Notes: a model not told the origin generated them from the letters alone. A DNA stretch of 64,000 bases from Phytohabitans aurantiacus (GCF_027923225.1 NZ_BSDI01000007.1:248001-312000), one strand, 5' to 3'; shown: positions 42,783 through 52,200, counted from the stretch's first letter. Made by a program: numbers and translations.

Positions 42783-43649
42783 TCAGCGCTCGGAGACCGC
42801 CTGCACGTCGACGCCGGCAGCGGCGAGAAGGCGGCGAACCTCGGGATCAGCGCCCGCGTCGGTCACCAACACGTCGATACGGCTGGTTGGCACGGTCTGG
42901 CACATCGTGTCATGACCGAGCTTGGTGTGGTCAGCGAGAACCACGACCTGCCGACCAGCCGCCATCAGGGCCTGGTCGGTCGCGGCGGCGAACACGTTGG
43001 GGGTGGTGAGCCCGCGGTCGACGGTCACGCCGTCGCCGGACAGGAACACCTGGTCGCCGCGGAACCCCTGCAGGGTCTGCTCGGTGACCGGGCCGACCAG
43101 GGCTCCGATGGAGCGACGCAGGGTGCCGCCCACCATCACCACGTCGATCTGCGGCGCGCCCAGCAGCGCCTGCGTCACCAGCACCGAGTTCGTCACGACG
43201 GTGAGCGAGCTGATCGTCATGAGCCGGCGGGCCAGCGCGTAGGTGGTACGGCCCGGCCCCAGCAGGATGGCGCTGCCCGGCTTGACCAGCGTCGCGGCGT
43301 GCGCGGCGATGGCCTGGCGCTCGGCATCGACGGGATCGTCGGCGGGTCCGCTCGCGTACCGCGCGGCGACCGCGTCGTCCTCGGCGGGTGACGCGCCCGC
43401 CCAGATACTGCCCCGCACGCCGTCCGCCGGGCGGAAAGCCCCGCTGTCCGGCACCGGCCGGCTGTCGCCCGGCATCGGGCCCACGCCCCCACGGGTCGCC
43501 TCCAGCAGGCCCTCGGCCACCATCAGGCGCAGGTCGCGCCGCACCGTCGACTCCGAGATGCCCAGGGTGTCCGCGAGTTCCCGGAACGAGGCGTAGCCAC
43601 GCTGGCGGACCTGCTCGAGCAGGCGACGGCGACGCTCGGCGATCAGCAT
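42783..43649 (-). CDS. DeoR-family sugar-catabolism regulator
   Basis: A 288-residue repressor. The N-terminal helix-turn-helix is FRELADTLGISESTVRRDL, followed by a DeoRC effector domain with VTNSVLVTQALL, VMVGGTLRRS and VLADHTKLG. It lies between the rhamnulokinase and the transporter on the same strand and probably controls both. DeoR-type regulators usually sense a phosphorylated sugar. Confidence 0.9.
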   Translation of the reverse strand: MLIAERRRRLLEQVRQRGYASFRELADTLGISESTVRRDLRLMVAEGLLEATRGGVGPMPGDSRPVPDSGAFRPADGVRGSIWAGASPAEDDAVAARYASGPADDPVDAERQAIAAHAATLVKPGSAILLGPGRTTYALARRLMTISSLTVVTNSVLVTQALLGAPQIDVVMVGGTLRRSIGALVGPVTEQTLQGFRGDQVFLSGDGVTVDRGLTTPNVFAAATDQALMAAGRQVVVLADHTKLGHDTMCQTVPTSRIDVLVTDAGADPEVRRLLAAAGVDVQAVSER

Positions 43650-43696
43650 CCCGGGCGGGCACCTACCTTCCGGTCTTCAAAATACGGCAGTTCACG

Positions 43697-45199
43697 TCAG
43701 TTTGTATCACACGATTCTACGAGCGCAAGGAACCGCCCGTACGCGGACTCCGCCTCGTCCCGGTCCGGGCACGGCTCGAACAGCCGTGGCGGCATCGAAC
43801 GCCGCACCACCGCGCGAAGATCCGGAAGCGACCCGAGCTCGCCGGCCGCCCACGCCTGCACCAGGAGGTTGCCGACCGCGGTGGCCTCGACCGGGCCGGC
43901 GAGCACCGGCCGCCCCGTCACGTCCGCGGTGAGCTGGCACAGCACCGCGTTGGCCGCGCCGCCGCCCACGATGTGCACCACCTGAGCGGTCCGCCCGGAA
44001 AGCGCCTCGGCGCGCTCCAGCGTCCACCGGTACTTGCACGCCAGACTGTCCAGAATGGAGCGCACCATCGCGCCCGGGTCGGCCGGCACCGGCTGTGCCC
44101 CGGCACGGCACGCCTCGGCGATACGCGCCGGCATGTCGCCGTCCCACAGGAACGTCGGGTCGTCCGGGTCGAACAACGCGCGGAATCCGGGCGCCCGCGC
44201 GGCCGCGGCGGTCAGCTCGCCGTAGGACGCCGGCGCTGCCCGTTGCCAGGCCGCCCGGCACCGCTGCAGCAACCACAGGCCGATGCCGTTGCGCAGGAAC
44301 CGCACCGTGCCCGCGACCCCGGCCTCGTTGGAGAAGCCCGCGGCGCGCGCCTCGTCGGTGAGTACCGGCTCGGGCAACTCCAGGCCAACCAGGGACCAGG
44401 TGCCACTGGAGACGTAGCCGAAGGGCGCGGCCGCCGGGATGGCGGCGACCGCCGACGCGGTGTCGTGCCCGGCGACCGCGATGACCGGTACCCCGGCGAG
44501 CGCCGCACCAGCCGCACCGGCCGCGCCGATCGGCCCGATCGGCGTGCCCGGCGGCGCCACGTCGCCCTTGAACAGCCTGGCCGGCACGCCCAACCGCTCG
44601 ATGACGCCGAGCGACCAGGTGCGGGCGGTGACGTCCATGAGCTGGCTGGTGCTGGCGATCGTGTGGTCCGTGACGTGCTCGCCGGTGAGCCAGAACGCGA
44701 ACAGGTCCGGCAACATCGCGAACCGGTCGGCCTCGTCGAGCAGCGGTGAGCCCTCCATCGCGACCAGCTGCGTCGCGGTATTGATGGGCAGCAGCGGCGT
44801 GCCCGTGGTGCGGTACAGCTCCGCGGCGCCCACCCGCGCCAGGACCCGGGCCGTGACCCCGTCGGTACGCCGGTCGCGATAGTGCCACGGGTCGCACACC
44901 AGCCCGTCATCGGCGCCGAGCAGGGCGAAGTCGTTGCCCCAGGCGTCGATGCCGGCGCTGGCCGCGCGCTCGGCGGTGCCGGACACGGCGGCGGCGAGGC
45001 CGGCGGACAACTCGGCGAACAGCGTCGACACGTCCCAGTGGAGCCCGTCCGGCAACGCCATCGGCCGGTTCGCGAAACGGTGCGCCTCGTCGACCGTCAA
45101 CCGCTCGCCGTCGAAGGTGCCGCGCACGACGCGCCCACTCTCCGCTCCGAGATCGACGGCCAGGTAGACGGGCACGCGCTGAGCGTACGCCCGAGTCAC
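43697..45199 (-). CDS. rhaB: Rhamnulokinase (FGGY family)
   Basis: A 500-residue cytoplasmic kinase that phosphorylates L-rhamnulose. VYLAVDLGAESGRV at the N-terminus, YVSSGTWSLVGLELPEPVLT in the middle and VHIVGGGAANAVLCQL with AGPVEATAVGN near the end match RhaB rather than xylulo- or glycerol kinases. The GTG at 45199 lacks a clear ribosome-binding site; a GTG eight codons later (45175) is as plausible. Rhamnose isomerase and rhamnulose-phosphate aldolase genes are not in the window. Confidence 0.85.
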   Translation of the reverse strand: MTRAYAQRVPVYLAVDLGAESGRVVRGTFDGERLTVDEAHRFANRPMALPDGLHWDVSTLFAELSAGLAAAVSGTAERAASAGIDAWGNDFALLGADDGLVCDPWHYRDRRTDGVTARVLARVGAAELYRTTGTPLLPINTATQLVAMEGSPLLDEADRFAMLPDLFAFWLTGEHVTDHTIASTSQLMDVTARTWSLGVIERLGVPARLFKGDVAPPGTPIGPIGAAGAAGAALAGVPVIAVAGHDTASAVAAIPAAAPFGYVSSGTWSLVGLELPEPVLTDEARAAGFSNEAGVAGTVRFLRNGIGLWLLQRCRAAWQRAAPASYGELTAAAARAPGFRALFDPDDPTFLWDGDMPARIAEACRAGAQPVPADPGAMVRSILDSLACKYRWTLERAEALSGRTAQVVHIVGGGAANAVLCQLTADVTGRPVLAGPVEATAVGNLLVQAWAAGELGSLPDLRAVVRRSMPPRLFEPCPDRDEAESAYGRFLALVESCDTN

Positions 45200-45239
45200 G
45201 CGAGGACGTCAGTCGCCGCCGACCTGGCACGGTATGGCC

Positions 45240-46697
45240 CTAGCCGCTGACCGCCCCCACGACGTCGCCGTGGAAGGTCGCGCGGCCCCACGAACCGTCC
45301 AATGTGAACACCGCTCGGTCGAACCGGCTGCCCACGAACCGGGTCGTGCCGTGGAACTGGGCACCGGAGAACTCCACGTACTCAGCCTCGCAGCCGCTGA
45401 GGTCCAGATCGACGAGCGTGGCACCGCAAAGCCACAGGTTCATCTCGCGCCACTGCCCGGGGCCGGGCCGAAGTCGCTGAGCGAGCAGCTGCTGCGCCTC
45501 CTGCCGTAGCTCCAGCAGCGCGGCCTGCTCGGCGGTGCGACCCTCGGCGCGTAGGTCGAACGGTATGGGGATCCGCAGGAACGCGCACACGGTCATCACG
45601 ACGCGCTGCCGCTGCTCGGGCTGGTCGTCACCGAGCTGGGCAAGGAGCCGCAGTCCGGTCGAGCGGACGGCCGGATCGCGGTCGGCGAGCTGCCGGGCGT
45701 AGGGCAGCACGGACGCGTCCGATACCAGATCGCCGCCGCCCTCGGTGCCTTCCGGAGCGCTGGCCATACCCGATCGCACCGTCCAGCCGAGCGGCCACGC
45801 GGACTCGCCGTCGTCGGTGCCGCCGGCCCAGTACGCACCGGTGAGGTCGACCGCCGGCTGGTCAAGATGGACCCGCCCGGCGAACCGGGCACCGGCGAAC
45901 GTGGCCTCCGCCGCGAACCGGGCGTAGTAGAACCAGGCCGGGCCATCGAAACGGACCCCACGGAACGACACGTCACGGCCGAACCGCGCGCCGTCGCCGC
46001 CCTCCTCCCAGTCCTGGTAGTCCTCCATGAGTACCGCGACGGGCCAGTTCGGATCGTCCTCGTTCGGCTCGTCCCACGGCGCCGGATCGATCTCTTCGAC
46101 CGTCTCCCACGCCTCGTCGTCTTCCCACCATGTGTCGGTGCCCCGGCCGAACCACGCCATCCCGCCGAACGCCGCTCCGGTGAAATCCGCCCGTCCGCGC
46201 ATCCGGGCCCGGCCGAACTCGGCGTCGCCTTCGAACCGCGCGCCGGCAAAGCTGGCGTCACCGTAGAAGACCGCCCGCTGGAACGCGACATCGCCGTCGA
46301 AGGTGGCACCGTCGAAAACCGTGGTGCCGTGGAACCGGGTATCGGCGAACCTGGCGCCGTCGAGCCGGCAGCCGCTGAAATCGACATCGGCGAGCGTCGC
46401 ACCCGACAGATCGACGCTGATGTCGGGCCACCGTGTCACGGCCTCGCTCGTGCCGCCCACGCGCAGCCGGTCCGCGAGCGACCGCAGGGCCGCACGCCGC
46501 TCCTCGGCGGCGGCAGCGTCGCTCGGCTCCGTCGGGGCGCGCAGCCAGTCGCAGATCGTGTCCGTGACCGGTTGCCGCAACTGCGGATCGGCCGCGGCCA
46601 GTGCGATCAGGGCGTCCACCGCCGCACGTCGCGTGCCGGGCGCCGCTGTCGCGAGCCGATCGGCGGCCGCTCGGTACGCTGTCGAGGTCTCGTTCAC
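45240..46697 (-). CDS. Pentapeptide-repeat protein
   Basis: A 485-residue soluble protein with no signal peptide. Two blocks of A(D/N)LxF-type repeats, such as GARFADTRFHGTTVFDGATF and FTGAAFGGMAWF, should form right-handed quadrilateral helices. They are separated by an acidic stretch (WWEDDEAWETVEEIDPAP) and a helical region. Similar proteins are common in actinobacteria with unknown roles; some pentapeptide proteins mimic DNA, but nothing here supports that. The genes on both sides are unrelated. Confidence 0.75.
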   Translation of the reverse strand: MNETSTAYRAAADRLATAAPGTRRAAVDALIALAAADPQLRQPVTDTICDWLRAPTEPSDAAAAEERRAALRSLADRLRVGGTSEAVTRWPDISVDLSGATLADVDFSGCRLDGARFADTRFHGTTVFDGATFDGDVAFQRAVFYGDASFAGARFEGDAEFGRARMRGRADFTGAAFGGMAWFGRGTDTWWEDDEAWETVEEIDPAPWDEPNEDDPNWPVAVLMEDYQDWEEGGDGARFGRDVSFRGVRFDGPAWFYYARFAAEATFAGARFAGRVHLDQPAVDLTGAYWAGGTDDGESAWPLGWTVRSGMASAPEGTEGGGDLVSDASVLPYARQLADRDPAVRSTGLRLLAQLGDDQPEQRQRVVMTVCAFLRIPIPFDLRAEGRTAEQAALLELRQEAQQLLAQRLRPGPGQWREMNLWLCGATLVDLDLSGCEAEYVEFSGAQFHGTTRFVGSRFDRAVFTLDGSWGRATFHGDVVGAVSG

Positions 46698-46766
46698 GGC
46701 GAGAGCGTAGTTGAGATGCGCCAGAGGCCGTCACACGACCAACCCCGACGAGGGCAGGTCGTGTGC

Positions 46767-46825
46767 CGCGAACGGTGAGGCCGCGGGAGCAACGGCATGG
46801 CGCACGACGGACGCCGCGGTAGCTC
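46767..46825 (-). repeat. Dispersed 59-bp intergenic repeat, copy C
   Basis: On the minus strand it reads GAGCTACCGCGGCGTCCG and later TTGCTCCCGCGGCCTCACC. Its first bases overlap the stop codon of the TPR-like remnant at 46824. Confidence 0.8.
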
Positions 46826-47040
46826 AAGATCCGAGTCGCGCGCGCATCTGCTCGGCGTCGGGGTGGCCCAGATCGTCGAAGATGCTCAGCGCCTCCCTCC
46901 GGACGCCGCGGGCGTGGACAGTGTCCAATGTGGCGTCGAAGGTGTCGCCGAGACGCAGCAGCGTCTCGGTCCGGTCGCCGACCCGCCGGTGCATGGCCAC
47001 CGCCCGCCGGCAGTGCAGCAGCGCCGCAGCACGACGACTG
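46824..47040 (-). pseudogene. C-terminal remnant of a TPR-type protein
   Basis: The minus strand encodes CRRAVAMHRRVGDRTETLLRL and on to a TGA at 46824, which looks like the last two tetratricopeptide helices of a SARP/AfsR- or NB-ARC-type regulator. Upstream of about 47040 the frame continues as Arg-rich nonsense, and the sequence there belongs to an opposite-strand gene. The N-terminal part and start are missing. The right boundary is approximate. Confidence 0.55.
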
Positions 47041-47749
47041 GCTCTTCGACATCGCCGGGAAGAGTCCGGCGCTGCTGCCGTCCGTGGACACCCAGGTGTC
47101 GGCGCGCAGCGCGCACGCGTACAGCCGGCGGCGCGACGGTGTCGACGCGTCCGCCACCGCCGTGCGGACACCGACCGGCGTCGCCGGTTTCACCACGCTG
47201 CCCGACGGCACCGCCGTCTACGCCACCAGCGGACTGGCCGCCGGCGAGGGCCGGCTGAACGTGTACAACCTGTCGATGCCCGGTGTGCCCGGGCTCGACG
47301 GTAGCCGCACGTTCACCTGGTCCGGCGGCTCGACGGACCTCGCCGGGGGCGGCGACGGTGGCGTGGACGAGCTGCGGTTTCCGGCGGTGTCTGGCCGATA
47401 CGTGCGGATGTACGGAGTGCGAGCCGCCAACCAGTACGGGTTCTCCATCTGGGAAATGTCCGTCCACAATGGCGCCAGCGCGAACCTCGCAACCGGCCGA
47501 CCCGTCTCCGCGTCATCAGCCGACCCCAACTTCCCCGCCACCCAAACCGTCGACGGCGACCCGAACACCCGCTGGGCCGTCGCGGTAGACCAACGCACCC
47601 AACCCGGCTGGCTCACCGTCGACCTGGGATCCACTCAGCCAATCGACCGCGTGACAGTCAACTGGGAAGCCGCATACGCGACCCACTACCGCGTCGAAGT
47701 CTCCAACGACGGCCAGAACTGGCAGACAGCGGCACAGGTGCCCGCCTGA
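47030..47749 (+). pseudogene. C-terminal remnant of a secreted protein with F5/8-type C (discoidin) domain
   Basis: From about 47030 the plus strand encodes a beta-rich segment (DWLFDIAGKSPALLPSV, RYVRMYGVRAANQYGFSIWEM) and then NLATGRPVSASSADPNFPATQ to the stop at 47749. That second part is a discoidin-like carbohydrate-binding domain. There is no signal peptide, start site or catalytic domain. The coding signal begins abruptly where the opposite-strand TPR remnant ends, so a deletion or rearrangement has joined two truncated genes. Confidence 0.6.
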
Positions 47750-47787
47750 CCTCACTTCCGGGACGGCGGCAGTGCCATCATGCTCGT

Positions 47788-48060
47788 ATGGCCTACCAGA
47801 GCCCGGCTCACTTCTGTGCCGAGTACGCCAAAGACCACAGCCCCACCGAAGCCGACGAATCCGACGCCGTGTTCACGCTTGAGAAGGTGACCGTCGTCAG
47901 CGAGACCGCGGACACGGCGCGAGTCGAGGCGCTCTGGTTCGCATGCGGCCACGAGCCGGATTCCGGGTATTACGACGTTTTTGAGCGCTTCGCCTTCATC
48001 CTGGTCAAGCGGGACGACGGATGGCGCCTGCACGCCACGGAAAACCTCGGCTACGAATGA
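47788..48060 (+). CDS. Small hypothetical protein
   Basis: A 90-residue acidic soluble protein. The pattern of alternating strands ending GYYDVFERFAFILVKRDDGWRL is reminiscent of small NTF2-like or nuclear-transport-factor folds, but I do not recognise the family. The start at 47788 has no good ribosome-binding site, so expression is uncertain. Confidence 0.5.
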   Translation: MAYQSPAHFCAEYAKDHSPTEADESDAVFTLEKVTVVSETADTARVEALWFACGHEPDSGYYDVFERFAFILVKRDDGWRLHATENLGYE

Positions 48061-48158
48061 CAACCGGCTGCCTGGTTTGACGGATCCTGATAAGCGCGAG
48101 AGTTGCCCGGACAGTGACAACCATCGATACTTTGGGTCGTCGAGAGAGGACGTACACC

Positions 48159-48890
48159 ATGAGACGATGGCCGACGGCACTTTCGGTAATCGCGCTGGTC
48201 GCCGGAACCCTGTCGGTCGTGGCCCCGACGCCGGCGCACGCGGCCGCGGGCTGCCAGGTGACGTACGCGGTCACGTCCACCTGGACCCCTGGATTCGCCG
48301 GCGACATCAAGCTGACCAACCTCGGTGATCCGGTCACCAGCTGGCAGCTGACCTGGTCCTTCACCGCGGGGCAGACGGTCACCCAAGGCTGGAACGGAGT
48401 CTTCTCCCAGTCCGGCGACACCGTCACGGTCACCAACACCACCGGAAACGGCACGCTGGCCACCGGCGCCTCTGTCTCCGTCGGCTTCTACGGCACCTGG
48501 AGCGGCACCAACCCGCCGCCGTCGAACTTCTATCTCAACGGCACGCTGTGCGCCATCACACCCAGCGTCTTCTGCCCGGTTTCAGTGGTCCGGCGCGGAT
48601 CCAATTACGTTGCCACCGTCGTGGTGATCAACACGGGCTCGACGCCACTCACCAACTGGGCGGTGCGGTTCATCGCGCCGGCCCCGTCATACATCAACCC
48701 CGCGTTTACCGAAAACGCCACACTCACGCTCGTAGGCACCGGCGGCACTCTGACGCCCACCGCGCCATACGCCACCATCCCAGTCGGCAGCACAGCACTC
48801 ATGCGCTTCGCCGGGCTCGCCTTCGCCTTCAGCCACCTGCCAACCGCCTTCCACGTCGGCGGGACGCCCTGCCAAACCTCCTACAGCTGA
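48159..48890 (+). CDS. Secreted protein with CBM2-like domain and second beta-sandwich
   Basis: A 243-residue exported protein. A signal covers about 1-29 (THA-type cleavage after APTPAHA). A family 2 CBM follows (GCQVTYAVTSTWTPGFAGDI, TNLGDPVTSWQLTWSF, GFYGTWSGTN) and then a second CBM2-like sandwich bounded by cysteines (CPVSVVRRGSNYVATVVVI to PCQTSYS). No catalytic domain is present. The mature end is not His, so it is not a lytic polysaccharide monooxygenase. GAGAGGA precedes the ATG at 48159. Confidence 0.8.
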   Translation: MRRWPTALSVIALVAGTLSVVAPTPAHAAAGCQVTYAVTSTWTPGFAGDIKLTNLGDPVTSWQLTWSFTAGQTVTQGWNGVFSQSGDTVTVTNTTGNGTLATGASVSVGFYGTWSGTNPPPSNFYLNGTLCAITPSVFCPVSVVRRGSNYVATVVVINTGSTPLTNWAVRFIAPAPSYINPAFTENATLTLVGTGGTLTPTAPYATIPVGSTALMRFAGLAFAFSHLPTAFHVGGTPCQTSYS

Positions 48891-48904
48891 CAGCAACCGC
48901 CCAG

Positions 48905-48921
48905 AGCTATACTCCCCGTCC
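48905..48921 (+). promoter_or_regulatory. Possible promoter of a leaderless mRNA
   Basis: TATACT lies about 7 bp before the GTG at 48922, and CTGACA lies 15 bp further upstream (just outside these bounds, inside the stop region of the previous gene). With so little room there is no Shine-Dalgarno site, so the transcript probably starts at or near the GTG. Leaderless mRNAs are frequent in actinobacteria. Confidence 0.4.
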
Positions 48922-51087
48922 GTGCCATTGTTGCCTGATCATGAAGAGGCCCGTCCACGGGTGCTGCGGGTTGGCAAGGGCGCGTTCCGCGACATCGGCT
49001 CAGCCATCGCGGCGGCCCGCGACGGCGACACCGTGGAAATCTCCGGCGGCACGTACACAGAACAGGTCACGGTAGACAAGGCGATCGAGCTGCGCGCTGT
49101 CAAAAAGACCGGCACGGTCACGCTTCGCGGCGAAGATACGCCACTGACGGTGCGAGCCAGCGCCACAGTGCGTGACCTCAAGATCTCGTGCTACGGCGCT
49201 GGGCGGGGCGACGCCGTGGCCGTCGAAGGCGTCGGCGTCGCCCCGACCATCAATCGCTGCGTGCTGAAAACCACTGCTGGTGCCGGCATCAAAGCCACCA
49301 AAGGCGCCGCACCCACCATCGACGACTGCCAGGTTGAAGGCTCGCGCTACGGCGTACTCGTTGAATCCGCGGCGCACGCGGCGCTGACCGGCTGCCGGCT
49401 CGCGCGAATTGGGCATGGTGTTGTCGCGACCGGCCGGGACACGACCACGACGCTGTTGCGGACTCACGTCGAAGACGCCAAACACGCCGCCGTCGCGGTG
49501 TCCGACAACGCCAGCCTGACCGTCGTCGAAACCGAGGTGAACCGTGGCGGAACCGGCCTCGAAGTCGACGGCGGCACCCTCGTAGCGAAGGACGTCGTCA
49601 TCGGGGCCGTTCTCGGCACCGGCATCCGGGTGGTCAGCGGCGAAGGGTCGTTCACCCGCTGCTGGGTCACCGACGCCGCCGGATCCGGGATCTGGGTGGG
49701 GGGCGGGCGGGCCGTGCTCGACCAGTGCGACGCCACCAACGGGCGGGGCGCCGGATTCCAACTCATCGGCGGCGACATCATGCTGACCGGATGCCTCGCA
49801 CACGAGAACCTCGCCGAGGGCTTCCAGCGGCACACCGCGGCCAGGATGACGGCCTGCGCGTCCTACGCCAATGGTGTCGAAGACGGAGTCGGCGTCCAGC
49901 CCGGCGCACCGGCTCCCCACGGCGCCGAGTCCCAGGAGTTGGCCAACCCACCATTCGACCGCACGGTGGCCGCGTTGACCGATGGCCTCGCCGCGGCACG
50001 GGCGCAGGTCGAGGAGAAACTGTGGCGCCGGGACGACCGGCTCGCCGCCGCCCGCCTGCTGGGCGCGACGAACGAACGCATCGAACGGCTGCGGCGACTC
50101 GCCGCGAAGGTAGCCGGTGCTCCGCTCACCGACCCCGATGACAAGGCCACCGCGCAGGCCGTGCTCGCGGAGATCGACGAACGGAACGACACCCTGCGTG
50201 CCTTGCTCGACAAGCGCGGCGGGGACGGCTCGCCGGAAAAGGTCATCGCAGAACTGGAGACTTTGATCGGGCTCACCGAAGTCAAGGCCGAGGTGCGCAC
50301 CCTCATCGACATCATCACGATCGGGCAGCGCCGCGCGGCGGCCGGTCTCAAGACGCCGCCGATGAGCCGGCACCTGGTCTTCACCGGTAACCCGGGTACC
50401 GGCAAGACCACGGTGGCTCGGCTGTACGGGCGGATCCTGGCTGCTCTCGGCCTGCTCGAACGGGGGCACCTGGTGGAGACGGCCCGGGTGGACCTGGTCG
50501 GCGAGTACGTCGGCCATACCGCGGTGAAGACCAAGCGTGCCTTCGACAGCGCGCGCGGCGGTGTGTTGTTCATCGACGAGGCATACGCGTTGTCGCCTGT
50601 GGACAGTGGCCGGGATTTCGGCCGGGAGGCCATCGACACGCTGGTGAAGCTGATGGAGGACCACCGCGAGGAGGTGGTGGTCATCGCCGCCGGCTATACC
50701 GGGGAGATGGCGCGGTTCGTCGCCGCCAACCCCGGGCTGCGGTCGCGGTTCGGCCGCACCATCGAGTTCCCCGACTACAGCGCGGACGAGCTGGTGCGCA
50801 TCACCGACTCGCTGGCGGGCCAGCACGACTACACGCTGGCCGAGCGGACCCGCAGCGACCTGCTGGCCTACTACGCGCAGTTGCCGCGCGGCGAAGGCTT
50901 CGGCAACGGCCGTGAGGCTCGTCACACCTTCGAGACGATGGTCGCCGAGCACGCGAACCGGCTGGCCCGGCAGAGCAACCACACGGCTGAGGAGCTGACC
51001 ACCCTGCTGCCCGAGGACCTGCCCGACGAGTGGACGGCATCGCCTCCAAGCCGTCTTGATCAACCAGGTAGCATGGCCGTCGCCTGA
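48922..51087 (+). CDS. Right-handed beta-helix fused to a CbbX/EccA-like AAA ATPase
   Basis: A 721-residue cytoplasmic-type protein. Residues 15-340 are parallel beta-helix repeats (DGDTVEISGGTYTEQVTV, APTINRCVLKT, GSGIWVGGGRAVLDQC). A helical linker (about 340-435) leads to an AAA domain of the CbbX/SpoVK/EccA type with Walker A GNPGTGKTT, Walker B GGVLFIDEAYAL and an arginine-finger region GLRSRFGRTIEF. EccA is the ATPase of type VII secretion, but no other Esx gene is nearby. CbbX remodels Rubisco. Here the beta-helix may be the substrate-recognition part. Function is unknown. Confidence 0.8.
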   Translation: MPLLPDHEEARPRVLRVGKGAFRDIGSAIAAARDGDTVEISGGTYTEQVTVDKAIELRAVKKTGTVTLRGEDTPLTVRASATVRDLKISCYGAGRGDAVAVEGVGVAPTINRCVLKTTAGAGIKATKGAAPTIDDCQVEGSRYGVLVESAAHAALTGCRLARIGHGVVATGRDTTTTLLRTHVEDAKHAAVAVSDNASLTVVETEVNRGGTGLEVDGGTLVAKDVVIGAVLGTGIRVVSGEGSFTRCWVTDAAGSGIWVGGGRAVLDQCDATNGRGAGFQLIGGDIMLTGCLAHENLAEGFQRHTAARMTACASYANGVEDGVGVQPGAPAPHGAESQELANPPFDRTVAALTDGLAAARAQVEEKLWRRDDRLAAARLLGATNERIERLRRLAAKVAGAPLTDPDDKATAQAVLAEIDERNDTLRALLDKRGGDGSPEKVIAELETLIGLTEVKAEVRTLIDIITIGQRRAAAGLKTPPMSRHLVFTGNPGTGKTTVARLYGRILAALGLLERGHLVETARVDLVGEYVGHTAVKTKRAFDSARGGVLFIDEAYALSPVDSGRDFGREAIDTLVKLMEDHREEVVVIAAGYTGEMARFVAANPGLRSRFGRTIEFPDYSADELVRITDSLAGQHDYTLAERTRSDLLAYYAQLPRGEGFGNGREARHTFETMVAEHANRLARQSNHTAEELTTLLPEDLPDEWTASPPSRLDQPGSMAVA

Positions 51088-51122
51088 CCGTCGGTGAAGT
51101 CCTCGTCCAGGAGTAATCCACC

Positions 51123-52154
51123 ATGGCTCATCACGCCCGCTACCGGGCACTGTCCGCCGCCGCCTGCCTAGCTCTGCTGGCGACGGGCTGCACGTCCCCG
51201 TCCGCCGATCCAGCGGCACGAACGGCGGAGACGCCGCTGGTCACCGAGGCCGAGGCCAACAAGGTCGTGGACAGCTACGAGAGCCTCAACAACGACGCGA
51301 ACGCGGAGCTCAGTGCGGCGAAAATGGCCAACGCCGAGGGCGGTGCGCTCCTCGCCAAGGACCAGGGCTACCTCACCCAGACAAAGGGCATGGCGCAGAA
51401 GGACGTCAAGGAAAACTTGGCTCCGTTCGCGTACATCGACCGGACTTTCTTCATCCCGCCCGTCTCCGCGAAGGCCGACTGGTTCGTGTTGAAGGCGCAG
51501 GGCGCGAACCTCGAGAACGGCAAGCCGGGCACACCGTGGAAGCAGAGCATCCGTTTCGTGGTCTTCAAGAAGGCGGCCGCCGGCTGGCGCGCGGTGCTCA
51601 GCGGGGGCTTCTCCGGCGATGATGTGAGCAAGGTTCCGCAGATCGCCGTCGACCAGGACGGCCTGGCGGAGGTGGTCGACCCGCAGGCCAAGATCGGCGA
51701 CACCGCTCCGGCGGACCTGGCAGGCATGGTGGCGGACCTCTACGTGACCGGCGCCCGGACCACTCCCCTGGCCGAGACCACGGTCCGCAACCAGGCCGCA
51801 GCGGCCAAGTCGAGTCGCGAAAGCAACCTGAGCGGCCACGCCCACACCGATTTCACGAAGGCCGAACCGCGCGATGGCACCACGTACGCGTTGCGCACCG
51901 CGGACGGCGGTGCCCTGGTACTGGGTGACGGAGCCGTGGACGAAACCCTCCTCGCCAAAGACCTCAACTCGTACATCAACCTCGGAAAGTCACTCCAGCC
52001 GTTCGTGAAAAACGGCACCGACCGGATGTACAAGGTAGTGATACACGACATGCTGATGCAGACCGCGGTGATATCCGCCGACGGAAAACCGGCCGTCTAC
52101 GGCATCTCCCGCCAGACGACGAGCGTCGACGCCACACCCACGAGCAAAATCTAG
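51123..52154 (+). CDS. Hypothetical lipoprotein
   Basis: A 343-residue exported protein with lipobox LATGC near residue 23 and a Ser/Pro/Ala spacer. I do not recognise the family. The body has two mixed alpha/beta halves (residues about 40-200 and 215-335), each containing a segment of repeated strands. It begins 35 bp after the AAA fusion on the same strand and may be cotranscribed with it. Confidence 0.75.
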   Translation: MAHHARYRALSAAACLALLATGCTSPSADPAARTAETPLVTEAEANKVVDSYESLNNDANAELSAAKMANAEGGALLAKDQGYLTQTKGMAQKDVKENLAPFAYIDRTFFIPPVSAKADWFVLKAQGANLENGKPGTPWKQSIRFVVFKKAAAGWRAVLSGGFSGDDVSKVPQIAVDQDGLAEVVDPQAKIGDTAPADLAGMVADLYVTGARTTPLAETTVRNQAAAAKSSRESNLSGHAHTDFTKAEPRDGTTYALRTADGGALVLGDGAVDETLLAKDLNSYINLGKSLQPFVKNGTDRMYKVVIHDMLMQTAVISADGKPAVYGISRQTTSVDATPTSKI

Positions 52155-52200
52155 GCTCGCTCCTCGGCTACGCCGCTTCGGAACTGGCGTCGGCACCGAA

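Noticed and set aside
48159..48890. Possible lytic polysaccharide monooxygenase
   Set aside because: The mature protein does not start with His and lacks the second copper-binding His context; both domains look like CBM2 sandwiches.
48922..51087. EccA of a type VII secretion system
   Set aside because: The AAA domain is similar, but no EccB/C/D/E, Esx, PE/PPE or mycosin gene is nearby, and EccA has an N-terminal TPR domain rather than a beta-helix.
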